Shown here one piece after another: positions 1-12,489 of a DNA stretch of 64,000 nt (position 1 is the first letter of the stretch; each line of letters opens with the position of its first letter). The position numbers and the translations under genes were made by a program. The stretch is from contig NC_065876.1 in assembly GCF_933775445.1 (NCBI RefSeq), forward strand, positions 18,104,001-18,168,000. The letters are read 5' to 3'. The notes beneath the pieces are model-generated. The model made no database searches and was not told the DNA's origin. It saw nothing but the letters and a program-made list of their open reading frames with translations. This DNA is from Argentina anserina (lineage: Eukaryota > Streptophyta > Magnoliopsida > Rosales > Rosaceae).

Positions 1-1246
1 TGAGCCTATATATGGTTTCTTCTTGAGTGCTAATATGAAATTTCGTTGTTGTTTTGTGAACCTCATTATTCTTTGCATATCCAATGACTATGTGCCATAG
101 CTTTTAATGGATTCTAGAATTTACTAGAACTCATCTTTTGTGATTTTTGAAACTTTTAAGTCATAAAATGCTCTGATTTTGAAAGGGATTTATGGATCAT
201 TTCTAAGAATACCACCACTTTAGCCAAACAGCCATGTATCCCTATATGTGCCCTGTTTGGGACCCCTTAGTTGAACCATATTTGAGCCTACATTGAGCCT
301 TTCTTAATCACCAATGTTATCTCCATGCTTAGTATAGTACCTCTACCTTGTCCTATAGACTTGGCATAACTTTTGTTGAGATGATGTTGTGATGATGTAT
401 GAAATAAGTGTGGGGTGGAAGACATGAGAAAAAATATGAACAAGCTTTTAAGCATGCCGAAAAAAAAGAGATGAAAAAAAAGAGAAAAAAAAAGATAAAT
501 TCGGCAATACAAGAAAAAGAGAAGAAAGGATGCTGTCTTCCATTTGTGATTTGGAGTTGAGTTGTAATTGAAGGTCTAAAAATGTGTATTTGACCTTTGT
601 CCATGTTCACTTTGTGGTAGAAATGATAACTTGGCCCAACTTGTTATATTTGACCCTTGATGGTGTGTGGTGTTATAAGGATGGTGATTATTCTGCTAAG
701 TTTATAGGATTACCTTTGTAATTCCTTGATATTCCATGCCTTTAGCTAAGCTTAAACATTCACCTTGTATAATGATCCTAATGATTCTTAAAATGAGCAT
801 ATCTTGGTTTGTGGAGATGATCACAAGAGTTGAGCATATGGTTTTGGTCCATTTGTGCACTTAGTTGTTAAATGAGGTTTTCCTTTTGTTATTCACAAAG
901 TGTTTTCATTTGATGAAATATGCAAGCTATTTGATGCTTTATTATCCTTTCTCTTGCATATACTTGTGTGTGAATCATAACCATGAATCTAAGTGAAAAG
1001 AAGAGAGTATGCCTTGTGAGGAGGATTGGATTAACTAAACATGTTATGTGCCTATTGTCTCATTTCTTACTTATTCATACTATGAAGCATGTTTATGAAA
1101 CTTGGAATTTATGTGCTTACATTCAAATGCTTAACTTGAAAGCTATGTGTTTTGAGATTATGAGGCAATCATTTAGGGGCAATAAAGTTTTGTGTAGTTT
1201 TGTTTTGTTTTGCTAAGGGTCTAGCAAAAGCCAAGTGTGTGGTAGT
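1..1246 (+). mobile_element. 3' internal region of a Ty3/gypsy-like LTR element (copy 1)
   Basis: This AT-rich stretch has no credible coding sequence. It aligns along its whole length with about 3515-4754: both copies share the opening words after 'tgagcctata', an A-rich run with scattered G, and the closing words 'ctagcaaaagccaagtg'. In both places it leads directly into LTR sequence, so I read it as the untranslated segment between pol and the 3' LTR. The superfamily call is an inference from the GGGAGGCAACCC motif found in the related internal copy, which is typical downstream of pol in Tat/Athila-type gypsy elements. Confidence 0.6.
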
Positions 1247-2985
1247 TGATAGGCGAACTTTGTGCGACGTTCTTAACATGTTTTTACCTCCATTCGTACT
1301 TTACTTAGCCCTTATTATTGTAGTATAGAGTCATTGAGTCGAGTTAGGAGTCTTTAGTGACGTTCATTCCCTTTTGGTGCTAAAACGGGTGTAAAATGCA
1401 GAAATTGTCGAGAGTGCTATAGAGTAGTATTCCTTGTCGAACTAGGAAACCTAGTTTGGTTAAGATTTTTATTATTCGATATTTCTGTAACATATATGAT
1501 TTATATTTATTATTTCCTTTCCTTATTTTCAGAATTAAATGTGAGATAATGACTTGGAAATTATGGAAAGAAAGAGGAGAAGAAGGAAACAAAAGGAGAA
1601 AAAGGAAAGAAGTAATTTTGTTTCTGAATAAGATGAAAAGGAATAAGTATGCAGCCTCAAAGGAGGGAAGGTTCATCCGGCCATTAAATGGAAAGAATAA
1701 GAAAAGAAGGAAACAAAAGAAGAAAAAGGAAGGAGAGAACAAAGAGATAATTCTGAAGAATGCATGTGGTCTAGAAGAAGGGAGAATGCATGTGACCAAC
1801 AAAGATGATCATCATTCAATCGAGAAGGAAAGAAAAGAAAAAAAAGGAAATACATGGATCAGCCCATTCAAAACCCTAGCAGCCCCTCCTCTCCTCCTTC
1901 CTCTATAAAAGGCATGGCCTCCCTCACAATTCACGATCTCCATTCTCTCATAAACACAGCCGAATCGCTGCCCAAAAATACCCAGAAAATTCGAGCCAAA
2001 AACGTCATCCATTCTCCACCAAGCCGTGCTCATCTTCCTCTTCCACCACCAAATTCATCTTCCTCCATCCTTCAAGGTTTCTAATGTGTGATTCATCCAT
2101 GGCTTGTAATTTTTATTTAGGTTTTCTACAATTTTCGAATTCATTGTATGAATCATTGGATGTTATTTTCGGTTTCATATATGAAAAACATAAATTCAGA
2201 CTTCTTTGGTTTTATGTTTTGATTGCATGAACTCATGAAATATGTGTGCATGTCGTGTGTAACATCTATGGGCAGTAGGTTTTCGAAATTAATTTAGGTT
2301 TTATTTCAATTAATTCCTTGAATTTGTACATCTAAATCAATGCTTGAGGAAGCCAAGGCCATGGTTCTCCTAAGGTTGCGATTTCATTCACAAAAGTGTT
2401 CATTGATTGAATATGCGCTTCGTGTTTCAATTATGGATACTTATATAGGGCTGTGATAGTTCTAGGAATTTGCATGTTTAATCAAGATGAGTGACGCCAT
2501 GCTTGTGTAACATGTCTCCAATTCGACTTAATGTGCTTATGTGCTACTTTGTTGTTTAACTAGACGCTTCGTTATGTTGAACTCTATTTAGCATATGTTT
2601 AGGATTGAACGCTTCGTTGATTCTAAATAATTAAGAAGTCTTAACGATTAGATGAACCGCTTCGGACTCTAATTAGAATTGGAATTGAAATGGACTTAAG
2701 AAGAATCGAAAATACTTGCTGCCTATATGTTGTTCTATGCATGTCATACATGTTTCTTGAGTAGAATTCGTGTTTTGGTTATGTGATGAGTGGTTGATCA
2801 ATTGTATATAAGTAATTTAGGATTTATTTTCAGTATTAGTTTTATAATCAATTTCAAAAACCCCAATAACATGATAAGTGTTGAGGCCCTTTTGATTCCC
2901 CGGACTGAACGATCCCTGCTTATTCTATACTAACGATGATGTTTTTCAGGGTATTTTATAGACGTTCTAACCGAACGATCTATCA
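1247..2985 (+). mobile_element. Complete LTR of a gypsy-like element (LTR1)
   Basis: The segment starts TGATAGG and ends CTATCA, giving TG...CA ends. The start matches two solo LTRs at 29704 and 34404 (TGATAGGAGCACAAA type), and the end matches the second LTR ending at 5450 (same words 'ccctgcttattctatactaacgatgatg'). A TATA-like CTATAAAAG lies at 1903-1911 and is followed by a pyrimidine-rich leader. The 150-residue lysine-rich frame at 1456-1908 is compositional and I do not call it a gene. Four hairpins whose loops carry CGCTTCG lie at 2406-2673 (see findings). Confidence 0.7.
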
Positions 2986-4754
2986 ATGCGCCTAACAGAG
3001 AATGAACATGAGAAAGTCTAGGCTGAGAGACTATAAAACTCAAGCGTTGCATGGGAGGCAACCCATTTTAACCGTATCTGTTGAGGAGTCGTCTACGGGA
3101 GTTTGAATTTTCTAATCCCTTCACTCTTATGGTTGACTTGTATATGTGTTGATATGTAATTTTATTCTATGCTTGTGAACTACATTCTTACTATTGAGCT
3201 TACATTGACGACAATGTAATTTTCTAAGTGTGGGGTAGGGTTGCAAGTTCATTGATTGTTTGTGTCATGATATAAAAAAAATCAAAAAAAAATGAAAAAA
3301 AATAAAAAATATTGCTTTATTGAGTCTTAGGATGCCCCTAAAGTCTAGGATGATTATGTCTCTAAGATACAAAGATGATGGTTTTGCATTTCATACGAAT
3401 TGAATTGTAAGTTTCATTGATGATGTGGATTTAGTATGAACATGTGAGATTTGGATTGATTGATTATGACATACATGTTTTGGTCAGTTTAAAGTCCATA
3501 ACAACCTGTGAGTTTTTGAGCCTATATGTACTTTTTTTTTCATGAGATGTAATTTAAAATTTCGTGATTATTCATGAACCTCAATATTCTTTGCATATTC
3601 AATAACTATGTGTCATAGCTTTTAATGGACTCTAGAATTTACTAGAACTCACTTTTGTGATTGTTGAAACATTTAAGTCATGAAATGCTCTGATTTTAAA
3701 AATGATTTATGGATCATTTCTAGGAATACCACCACTTTAGCCAAACAACCATGTATCCCTATATGTGCCATGTTTGGGACCCCTTAGTTGAACCACATTT
3801 GAGCCTACATTGAGCCTTTTATTCATCACCTATGTTATCTCCATGCTTAGTATAGTTACCTCTACCTTGTCCTATACATTTGGTAGAATTCTTATTGAGA
3901 TGATGTTGTGATGATGCATGAAATAAGTGTGGGGTGGAAGACATTTGAAAAAAAAATCAACAAGCTTTTAAGCAAGCATTGCCGAAAAAAAAAACAAGAA
4001 AAAGAAAAAAAAAAGAATGATGAACTCGGCAAGAAAAGAAAAAATGTTATGTTGTCTTTCAATTGTGATTTGGAGTTGAGTTGTAATTGAAGGTCTAAAA
4101 ATTTTTACTTGACCTTTGTCCATGTTCACTTTGTGGTTAGAATGATGATTGTGCCCAACTTGTTATATTCGGCCCCTGATGGTGTGTGGTGTTATACGGA
4201 TGATGTTTACTCTGCTAAGTCTATAGGATTACCTTTGTGATTCCTTGATATTCCATGGCTTTAGCTACGCCTAAACATTTACATTATCTAATGATCCTAA
4301 TGATTCTTAAAATGAGCAAATCTTGGTTTGTGGAGATGATCACAAGAGTTGAGCATATGGTTTTGGTCCATTTGTGCACTTAGTTGTTAAATGAGGTTTT
4401 CCTATGTTATTCACAAAGTGCTTTGATTTGTTAAAATATGCAAGTTATTTGATGCCTTAATATCCTTTCTCTTGCATATATTTATGTTTGAATGATAACC
4501 ATGAATTTGAGTGAAAAGAAAAGAGTATGCCTTGTGAGGAGGATTGGATTGACTAAACATATTAAATGCTTATTGTCTCGTATCTGTTAGTTTCATACTA
4601 TGAAGCATGTTTATGAAACTTGGAATTTATGTGCTTACATTCAAATGCTTAAACTTGAAAACTATGTGTTTTGAGATTCTGAGACAATCATTTAGGGGCA
4701 ATAGTGTCTCATTTAGTTTTGTTTTGCTAAGAGACTAGCAAAAGCCAAGTGTAT
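2986..4754 (+). mobile_element. Gag-pol-less internal region between two related LTRs
   Basis: Downstream of LTR1 there is no primer-binding site and no gag or pol. The sequence passes directly into a post-pol type segment with the GGGAGGCAACCC motif near 3054-3065, then into a second copy of the 1-1246 region (about 3515-4754). The simplest reading is a deletion derivative or a product of recombination between elements. It is not a complete transposon. Confidence 0.55.
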
Positions 4755-5450
4755 TTCTATTGTTGTGTTCTAATCATATTTCTCATACTTTTAGATAATT
4801 TTCAGATATGTGCATATGAATTTAGTGCTTGGATATAGTCCCTAAGATTGTGTTTGAGTGCTAGATTCATCAACCATATTGACACATATCGAATCATGCT
4901 CTAAGTAGGTTCGGTTTGTGTTGATTAAAAGTGGTAAAAAATTCTGGAAATTTGCATATGAAACCATGGTGGGTGACGCCACACATGAAACATGTCTCCA
5001 ACAAAGATTTGGTGCTTAAATGTAATCTTGTTTGATTTCTACTCTAAGTGTTATTGAATTCGATTGCATGCAAATTTAGATTAGGCCCTAAGTCAATCTA
5101 AATGTTAATTGAAATCTTGCACGATTAGATGATCCCCTAAGGCTTTAATTGTATTGGTGTCTAAAAAGTATGTAATTGGTTGAATTATAATGCATGATAG
5201 GTTCGAACTTGTAATTATGTGGTGTAATGGTAAATTTGGTTTAAGTTTGTTAAAGAGAAGTCGATCATGTAAATAATAATTTAGGTTTTATTTTAGTAGT
5301 TAATAATCAATCTCAAACCCCCCATTATTTGTTAACACTAAAAATTTAGAGTTCCCTTCAATTCCCCGGAAAGAACGATCCCTGCTTATTCTATACTAAC
5401 GATGATGTTTTACAGGGTTTATTATAGACGTTTTAACCAACGCTCTATCA
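4755..5450 (+). mobile_element. 5'-truncated LTR (LTR2), diverged relative of LTR1
   Basis: The 3' half aligns with LTR1: 'gtgacgcca...acatgtctcca', then 'acgattagatga', then the terminal block ending CTATCA at 5450. The TGATAGG start and the promoter half are missing, so the left edge is approximate. Where LTR1 has CGCTTCG, this copy has CCCTAAG, at 5086-5092 and 5135-5141, and another CCCTAAG lies at 4840-4846. Confidence 0.6.
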
Positions 5451-5999
5451 AACAACGCCAATCTCCAGCCAAGGCGCTGACCCAACACCATTGACTCCTC
5501 AAAGCAGCCAGTTAATGCCGTCACAACTCATCAAGATCGCATCTAATCTGGGCACCTAAAGGCAGCACCGCCGCCGTCAACCCAACAAGTCAGAGCCTCT
5601 CTTCTCTTACAATTGTGGCGAGAACCCAGTAGCTTTGTGGCATCAAGGGAAATCCAGCGACTTCTGTGGTTCAATCCGGCGGTTAGCCTCGACGACATCT
5701 TGAATCCTTGCGCCGGACCTGGATTTACAAACCTCGACCAGATTCTGACCCGGCTGTCCTTCTACAGCTTGACCCGACTCGGTCGAAGAGGATGTTACGC
5801 CCGGGTAAACTGGTAAATAGGTAATTTGAGGCAAGGTAATTTTGTCTCATGGAAAAAAATGTTTTTACCATCGCATATACAATAATTTTATTTTAATTTT
5901 ACTATTTTTATTTATGTGATGAATTTAAACTAACCATATATTTTCATTTTGGTGAAATTTATCACATGACGATACGAAATTGAATAAGGTGAGTTACTT
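5451..5999. other. Unassigned stretch between retroelement remnants
   Basis: The first 350 bases are richer in C and G than the flanks and contain an open frame (5613-5816, 67 codons) that resembles no family I know. It has no start context or splice signals that would argue for a gene. The remainder is AT-rich. I see nothing further that I can support. Confidence 0.3.
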
Positions 6000-8900
6000 C
6001 GTGACATATATTCGTGGATTCAAGCATGATCGTGGAATCAAGCAATAACAACACTCATACGCTGTTTATTTGGCAGACAAACAAGAATGTTTTAATTAAC
6101 GTTGTTGCTTTCATGCAAATTTAAATTCCTTTGAATTTTGTCTTTCATCTGGGCCTTTCAACCTCCATTTCCTTTTCAACCCGATTCTTTCGCTTCTCGG
6201 GTGGTATACAGGGATATGAGTCCCCTGGTACTGAGTTTTCGGAGCGGCTGGGAGTGCCACTATTACCATTCGTAGACATTGTGTGTAGCTACAAGTTTGA
6301 AAAAAATGGGACAAACATCGGTTTGCAACGGAAATTGTCACTTATACCATTGGTTTGTGACGAAAATTGTCACTTAGACCGTTCTGACGGAATTTGTCAC
6401 GGTTTACTGAATTGAGTTACCATAATTTGGAACCTGTCCTCCAATTCAATACTTGGAAGTTGTATCGTATAATGATACATAATGAATCTCCCCTCTTGTT
6501 GACCGCAACATGCGCATGAAATTTGTTATTTTCATATTGGATGTGTTTATGCACCTAGTCCAGATTAATTTCTTTTGGTGCAACATTGTTTCATTAAAAG
6601 ACATAAACATTATGGTCGAAATATACAAGAATTAGATATGAGAAGTTCTTGAAACAAGACACTCATTATATGGAAGAACATGAGAATATCTTCCAAGAAT
6701 TACCGATTTTTTAAGCAATTATACATTACGGTTATTAAATGAAAATAATGAAGCATAAATGCTATGGTTAGTAGTCTAAATGACTAGAAATCCGTTTATT
6801 CCCAAGTTTAATGTGACTAATGTTACTTAGTCTTTACAATTTTAAATTGGTTCATGGTTAAGATCTCAATCCAATTGTTGGCTATAAAATTCTCATGTAG
6901 TTCAAGTAAATGAACATATGAGAATGTCTCAATGCATTTATGGTTTCATTACCAAAAGCAATATGTTAATGCAATGTAACGCATTACATAGTACATGACA
7001 CTACCTATATAAGTCCACGGCTTTAATTGTGGCATAAGATTGATGTCTTGTTATGACATGTTTTCACCTTGTTTTGGTGATGATTGTAGTGTTACATGTC
7101 GCGTAATGCGCTCTATATTTCTACCGTTCTATAATATGGTGATGTTTTCACAAGATGGTCCGTCCGCCGCCTGGTTTACCCCCGCAAGACGTTTAAAACT
7201 GGCCAGAAAAAGTCACCAGAGATGTCGCCGGAAAATCGCCGGACCGCCGCTGGAGCCACCGCAGCCTTGCTGCCGGCCCTGCAGACCCCCTGCATCCCCT
7301 CCGCACGGCTCCCTGCAACCCCCCCCCCCCCCCCCCCCCCGCACGACCCCTGCATGGCACCCCTGCATGTCCCCGTGTGGCCACCCTGCAGTCCCCCCTG
7401 CAACAGCCTCGCACAGTCCCTCTAGCCACCCCGCAGACCTGCACGCCCCCCCTACAGTTCCCCCTGCAAGGCCCCTGCAGCTTCCCTGCACGGCGACACT
7501 GCAGCCCCGCCTAGGCACCCCCGCCCAGGCCCTGCAGCCCCGCCATGTCCATGCAACCCTGCAGTGCTACTTATTGTCTTCTGCCGATCATAGTTACTTG
7601 ATCTAATGGCAACGTGCTTACTCTTTGGCACACATAAGTTTCTCATATGTTAAAGAGACATTGAGTGCATAGCTAAATGAAAGCTATTAATGGATTTAGT
7701 TTTAATCCATTGTGACTATGATGACGAGATCATCACACATAGAATCAAGAGCGGTTTAGGTGCTCAAGTTTAAATGCCTTATGATTCTAGTCACATGCTT
7801 TTATGCATCAAGAAAGCAATTGAACCTATGAAATGATTTTTGTCATAGTAGTTGTCTACGTTGATGAATTCACAACGATACCTTATATAAAATTGGTGAC
7901 ACGATAAGCTACTTGAAGACAATCTTTGTGCCAACATTATTTATCACTTACAAACTCATTGTGAAAGAGTTCTTCTGTATCGCTTCTAATGATGTAGCGC
8001 ATCTCATGAGTCAAAATAGTGTGAATTGTATTATTTTACGATATTATGATTCAGAATAATGAATCGATGACTTGTTTAGGCATTTTTTTGAGCAAAGATG
8101 TTATACGGATCAATAATATTCCTCCAAAGTAATGGAGATGTAATCTATGTAATATTATGTGCATAAGCCCCCTCTATGATCCTTCATTAACTATGCTCAA
8201 TCTCCAAGCGTATTCTTTAGCACAATTTAGGAGTGACATCCACCCTCCTACGCTAAAGAGAATGAGACATAAGATGGAAGTTGAAATTGGCTTTTCATGA
8301 TTCAGTTTGAGGATAAAATATATTATGGTGATACATATATCATGGTTAAACTCAAACCATAACACTTAGATATTATGGAGCACCCAACACAATGACAAAA
8401 GTTAAAAAAGCCTTAAATTTTCAGGATTTACAAATTCCGGACTTGTCATTGTGAGGATCGGTTCACCTACTTTTCAGTGGGCTATTGAGGAGCTACTTGC
8501 GGCCACTGATTCCTAACATCCAAGGTTACCTACTCACAAACATTTGAGCCAATTTGGAGACCTGGAACATGGTGAACCGCTCGACACAAGTGGTCACTGA
8601 CTTCCGGAGAGTATTACGGCTGGCTCGGTGCCTTTCCGACCGGTTCCGACAATAAGGCCGGTGACATTGGATTTCTAACATCCGTGTTTACTTGCTTCTA
8701 AAATTTCGTAGCATTCGAGGTTTAGAAAGTCAGTGAACCATTCACGGAAGTGTAAAACAGAAGTTTGGTATTGGTCGTTGATGTGCCTAGGCTTCTAACG
8801 AACCAACAATTCGAACCACAAGCTATTGCTTGTAGTGTGTCTTGTTTTACGGTATTCATCTATACCACCATAATTGACGTTACGGTTGTAATGATTCACA

Positions 8901-9798
8901 TGTTAGTGTTTCAAGTCTAACAATATACATGTTTGTTAACGGATTATGTTAACAGTTTATCGTCCACATATTTTATGTGCCAAATTGCGGCTCCACAAGC
9001 GCATAATGATGGGTTATTTGATGTTGAATTTCGTCTTTGAATAAGAGATGAACTTCCACCTATGTCCGCTTATATAAAGACCTTAACAAGCGATCTCGTT
9101 TAGTCACTTTTGGATGAGCCAGTCTTCCCGTCGTTAGGGGAAGAGAAGAACAAGTTTGTTCAAAGTTCAACGACTTGGTTTTGTCGTGGTTTGTCCCACT
9201 GTGTCTCATCATGTTCCTAATAGTCCTATAAATGGAAGTGACGAGATAAGAGAGACATGCTACAACTATGCCTGTAAGGATTGATGTCCGACAAATAGAC
9301 ATGTAGTCACTCTTTGCTGGTGACATGGTGACTCCAGAAATATGGTAGATGGTGTCACTAGGCCGTGGCTCTTACGAAAGTATAGAGAGACCACTTGGTT
9401 CGATATACTTACTGAATGCGAGGTATGGCACAACTTAATCTATGATCAATGATACTCACTCGTCTATTATCTTGGATGATGGTTATCATTGGGGGACACC
9501 TCAGTGTCAATACTAATCCAAATAAGAGATCTCAAAGAATGACGATGTTGAATGAGTTTGATTTCGAACGATACATACTCTGTTGAAGCAAAATTCCAAC
9601 ATTGTAGATTGGCCTACATGGAAAGTGTTATCCGGTAGGAATTGATGGTGATAGCCGGGATTGGACATCCTTGTAACCCCATGTTCATTCTGCACGAATG
9701 GATGAGCATGAGCAACAATTAAGAAGTTAAAGCTTATAGCTATGGCTCTCGTTATGCGTAAATAATTTACCAATAATTATTTTGGGATATGCAATATT
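6000..9798 (+). mobile_element. Decayed copia-type element, part 1 (left of the hAT insertion)
   Basis: Short blocks match the young element at 41595-48329. Examples are 'tatttggcag' followed by 'acaagaatg' near 6070, 'ggatatgagtcccct' near 6213 (compare 42896), a C-rich CTGCAGCCCC block at 7150-7565 (compare 41830-42310), and 'cttcccgtcgttagggg' near 9124 (compare 45888), which encodes the FPSLGG-like motif between integrase and reverse transcriptase. All frames are broken. The element continues right of the hAT insertion at 15563. The 5' LTR was not found. Confidence 0.6.
7150..7565 (+). repeat. C-rich low-complexity block with CTGCAGCCCC-like words
   Basis: This is a strongly strand-skewed C-rich segment in AT-rich surroundings, with a run of 20 or more C at about 7320-7340 and many PstI-like CTGCAG words. 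Long open frames here (for example 7040-7606 +) come from the absence of stop codons in C-rich sequence. They read as proline/alanine-rich noise. Confidence 0.8.
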
Positions 9799-10084
9799 GC
9801 TGCAGCCTAAGAAGCACGGATACGGACACGAGTGTCCGTATTGGACACAGTTCGATACGCGGACACGCCAAATGAAATTTTTATTGGACACGGATACGTT
9901 TTGGACACGTTAATTAAATATTATTTTAAATATATATACCTAATTTTAAAAAAATAAGTAGCATAATTTATTAAATTATAACAAGATCATCTCAAATATC
10001 AAATACAAATACAAATCCAACAAAGTTTTAAACTTTAAACAAAATACATAATAAAATTCATTTGGCGATAGTTAATAACTTCAT

Positions 10085-12484
10085 TCAAACTCCAATGTCA
10101 TCTTCCACAATGTTCTCCATTTCAATAACATCATCATCATCAACATCATCAAATAAGTATCCTTCCAATTGTGGTTCATCAAGTGTAAGGTTGGCCATCT
10201 CAAGTCTTCCAACATTAATGTCTTCCAAGGATTCAAATTGATCACCTCCTACATTCCCACATAAGAGTTGCACTACTATTGTTAATTGGGCTTTTCCTAG
10301 ATAAGAGGCGAAGATTGGTATGCATAAATACCAAATCTTCCGCTCTTTGTGGGAGTAGTTTGTTCCTCTTTAAAGAATGAATGAAATTGTATGTACTCCA
10401 ATTTCTTTCACAACAAGATGAAGAACTAGGATGACCTAAAAGCTTGAAGGCTATACCTTGAAGAGTAGGTGCCGAAGCTCCATGGATTGCCCACCAAGTA
10501 ATTGGCTCTAATAAGTATCTATCCTTCATAGCATCTCTACTTCCAAACTCTTGCATACACATAGAAAAATTGGCAAATTCAATGTTAACCTTTCTTCTCT
10601 CATCTTCATCGGCAAAGTACCGCATGAGACATGTTTTTCTTTCTCTTGTAATCTCCAAATCTTTGTGGGGAGCAACACGATGAGTAGCTTCACTAAGCCA
10701 TTCCGAACTATAATACCTAAACATTGAAATATAAATATATATGAGCTTCTACTAACCAATTAAATAAATATGAATATATTCTATAAAATTACTAAATAAG
10801 AATATAAAGTGCACTAATTAAAATAGATAAAAAATAACACTTACTTAGGATTCAAAGAATGAGCCAAGCAATGAAGAGGCGTGTTGCTTTTGGTCCAACG
10901 AGCCATCAACACCTTATGAACCGCATTCCAAAAAAGAGAGTCTTCTTCAAGTTCTTTTCTTTCTTTCCTATAGATAATTTTTTTCACTTGAACAATCATA
11001 TTATCCCACCATTTATACATCAAATGAAGACAAGGCTTGTCGGTATCCGCCTTTCTAATTATCTCATAGATAGGCTCGGTAAAAGTAAGAATGTAGTCAA
11101 TATCATCCCACATTAAATCATCCAACAACATCTCTTTTACCCTAGCTGCTTTAAGTTGATCATCTAATCTATAATCATCCCACTTTGGGCTAATCACCAT
11201 TTGTTGCAAACCATTCTTAATTGCCTTAAACCTCTTAAACATAATAATCGTAGATGCAAACCTTGTGGGAGCAACCGAAAGCAACTTCAAAGGGCAATGA
11301 TCATTGAACATAACTAATCTCATTCCATGATTCATTATGAAGTTCTTAATATACATAACATGCTCCGCAATAGGTTGTATCCAAGAACATGGGTCATATA
11401 CGTCTATATTGCTCAAGCAATTAGAAGGTGTGCAAATATTCTTCAGAGCAAGATTTAATGTGTGAACTACACATGGTGTCCAAAAAATAGTAGGATACTT
11501 ACTTGCTATCGTTGCACTGGCTTTTGCACAAACGGGAGCATTGTCGGTAATCACTTGCACTACATTTTCATATCCAATTTCTTTGATGGATTCAATAATC
11601 AAGTTTGCAATTAATTCCGAGTCCTTGTATTCTCCCTCACAATTTACAGCTCTCAACATCATCGGACCACTCTCAGAAATAGCAATCACATTAATCAATG
11701 GTCTTCTTTGTGCATCAGACCAACCATCACTACATATACTCACACCTTTATCCTTCCATGAAAGTTTGAGTGGTTGCAGATGTTTCTCGATATTCTTCTT
11801 TTCCTTTGCAAGAAGTGTGGTCCTTATGGCATTGTAACCTGGTGGAACATATCCCGGGAGAGTAGAAGCACGAATATAAGAGTTCCGGTAATGTGGATTT
11901 CTTGCCAAATTGAATGGTAGACCACCGGTGTAGAACATCCTTGCAATCTCAGCATCACATTCTTCCCTAGCCGAGTTTTGAAAGGCTTTCTCAATGGAAC
12001 TAGAACCAGCAACTGTTTTCCTCTTCTTTCCTATATCGCCTATTGTTGGTTCGTGTGCATATGCATGATAAGTGCTCAACCCAACGCTACTAGTGGCACC
12101 ACTCCCCCCTTGTTGTCTCGTTGATGGTAGAGGAACTTGTTTTGGAGCTGTATTTGTCAATCTCTCCTTGCATTCTCTCACCAACTTGACCAATTTAGAT
12201 TTGGCTTCGGGATTAACTTTATGGCACCCAGCAATTCCCCCTCATTCGTTCAACAAATGTGCCCGAACTCTAGTATACGAGCCGTTGTAGTACATATTGC
12301 AGAAGCTACAATGCCATCTCCAATTACCTCCACTTGTAGACTTGCTAATCTTCTTCACAAATGCCCACAATGGAGTTTTATCATATATTTGACAATCTTC
12401 ATGACTACCTCCATCTCCAACATTAGCACCAGTATTAACTGATCTGGCACTAGAACTAATAGGAGTTGATCCTCCTGTACTCAT
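10085..12484 (-). pseudogene. hAT transposase (BED finger, DUF659, hATC) with two lesions
   Basis: The start codon is at 12484. Residues about 25-80 form a BED-type finger (W-x-C-x2-C ... R-x-HLL). An in-frame TGA at 12242-12244 interrupts the frame, which then continues with GGIAGCHKVNPEAKSKL. The DUF659 core follows (SICSDGWSDAQRRPLINV; ITDNAPVCAKA; WTPCVVHTLNLALKNI). A 128-bp intron at 10717-10844 (GTAAGT...TTTAG) joins SLNPK to YYSSEWLSEA. The dimerisation region follows (ITWWAIHGASAPTLQGIAFKLL ... CCERNWSTYNFIHS). A one-base insertion near 10256 shifts the acidic C-terminus (NVGGDQFESLEDINV...) out of frame. Function in an intact copy would be cut-and-paste transposition. This copy should not make a full protein unless the TGA is read through. 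Confidence 0.9.
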
Positions 12485-12489
12485 ACTTC

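Noticed and set aside
1456..1908. 150-residue lysine-rich open frame
   Set aside because: It lies in the purine-rich part of LTR1; the composition (AAG/AGA/GAA) avoids stops and there is no domain.
5613..5816. 67-residue plus-strand frame with gene-like codon use
   Set aside because: No family resemblance, no flanking exons, and retroelement remnants on both sides; support is too weak.
7040..7606. 188-residue proline-rich open frame and several antisense glycine-rich frames
   Set aside because: These are shadows of a C-rich low-complexity block within a decayed retroelement.
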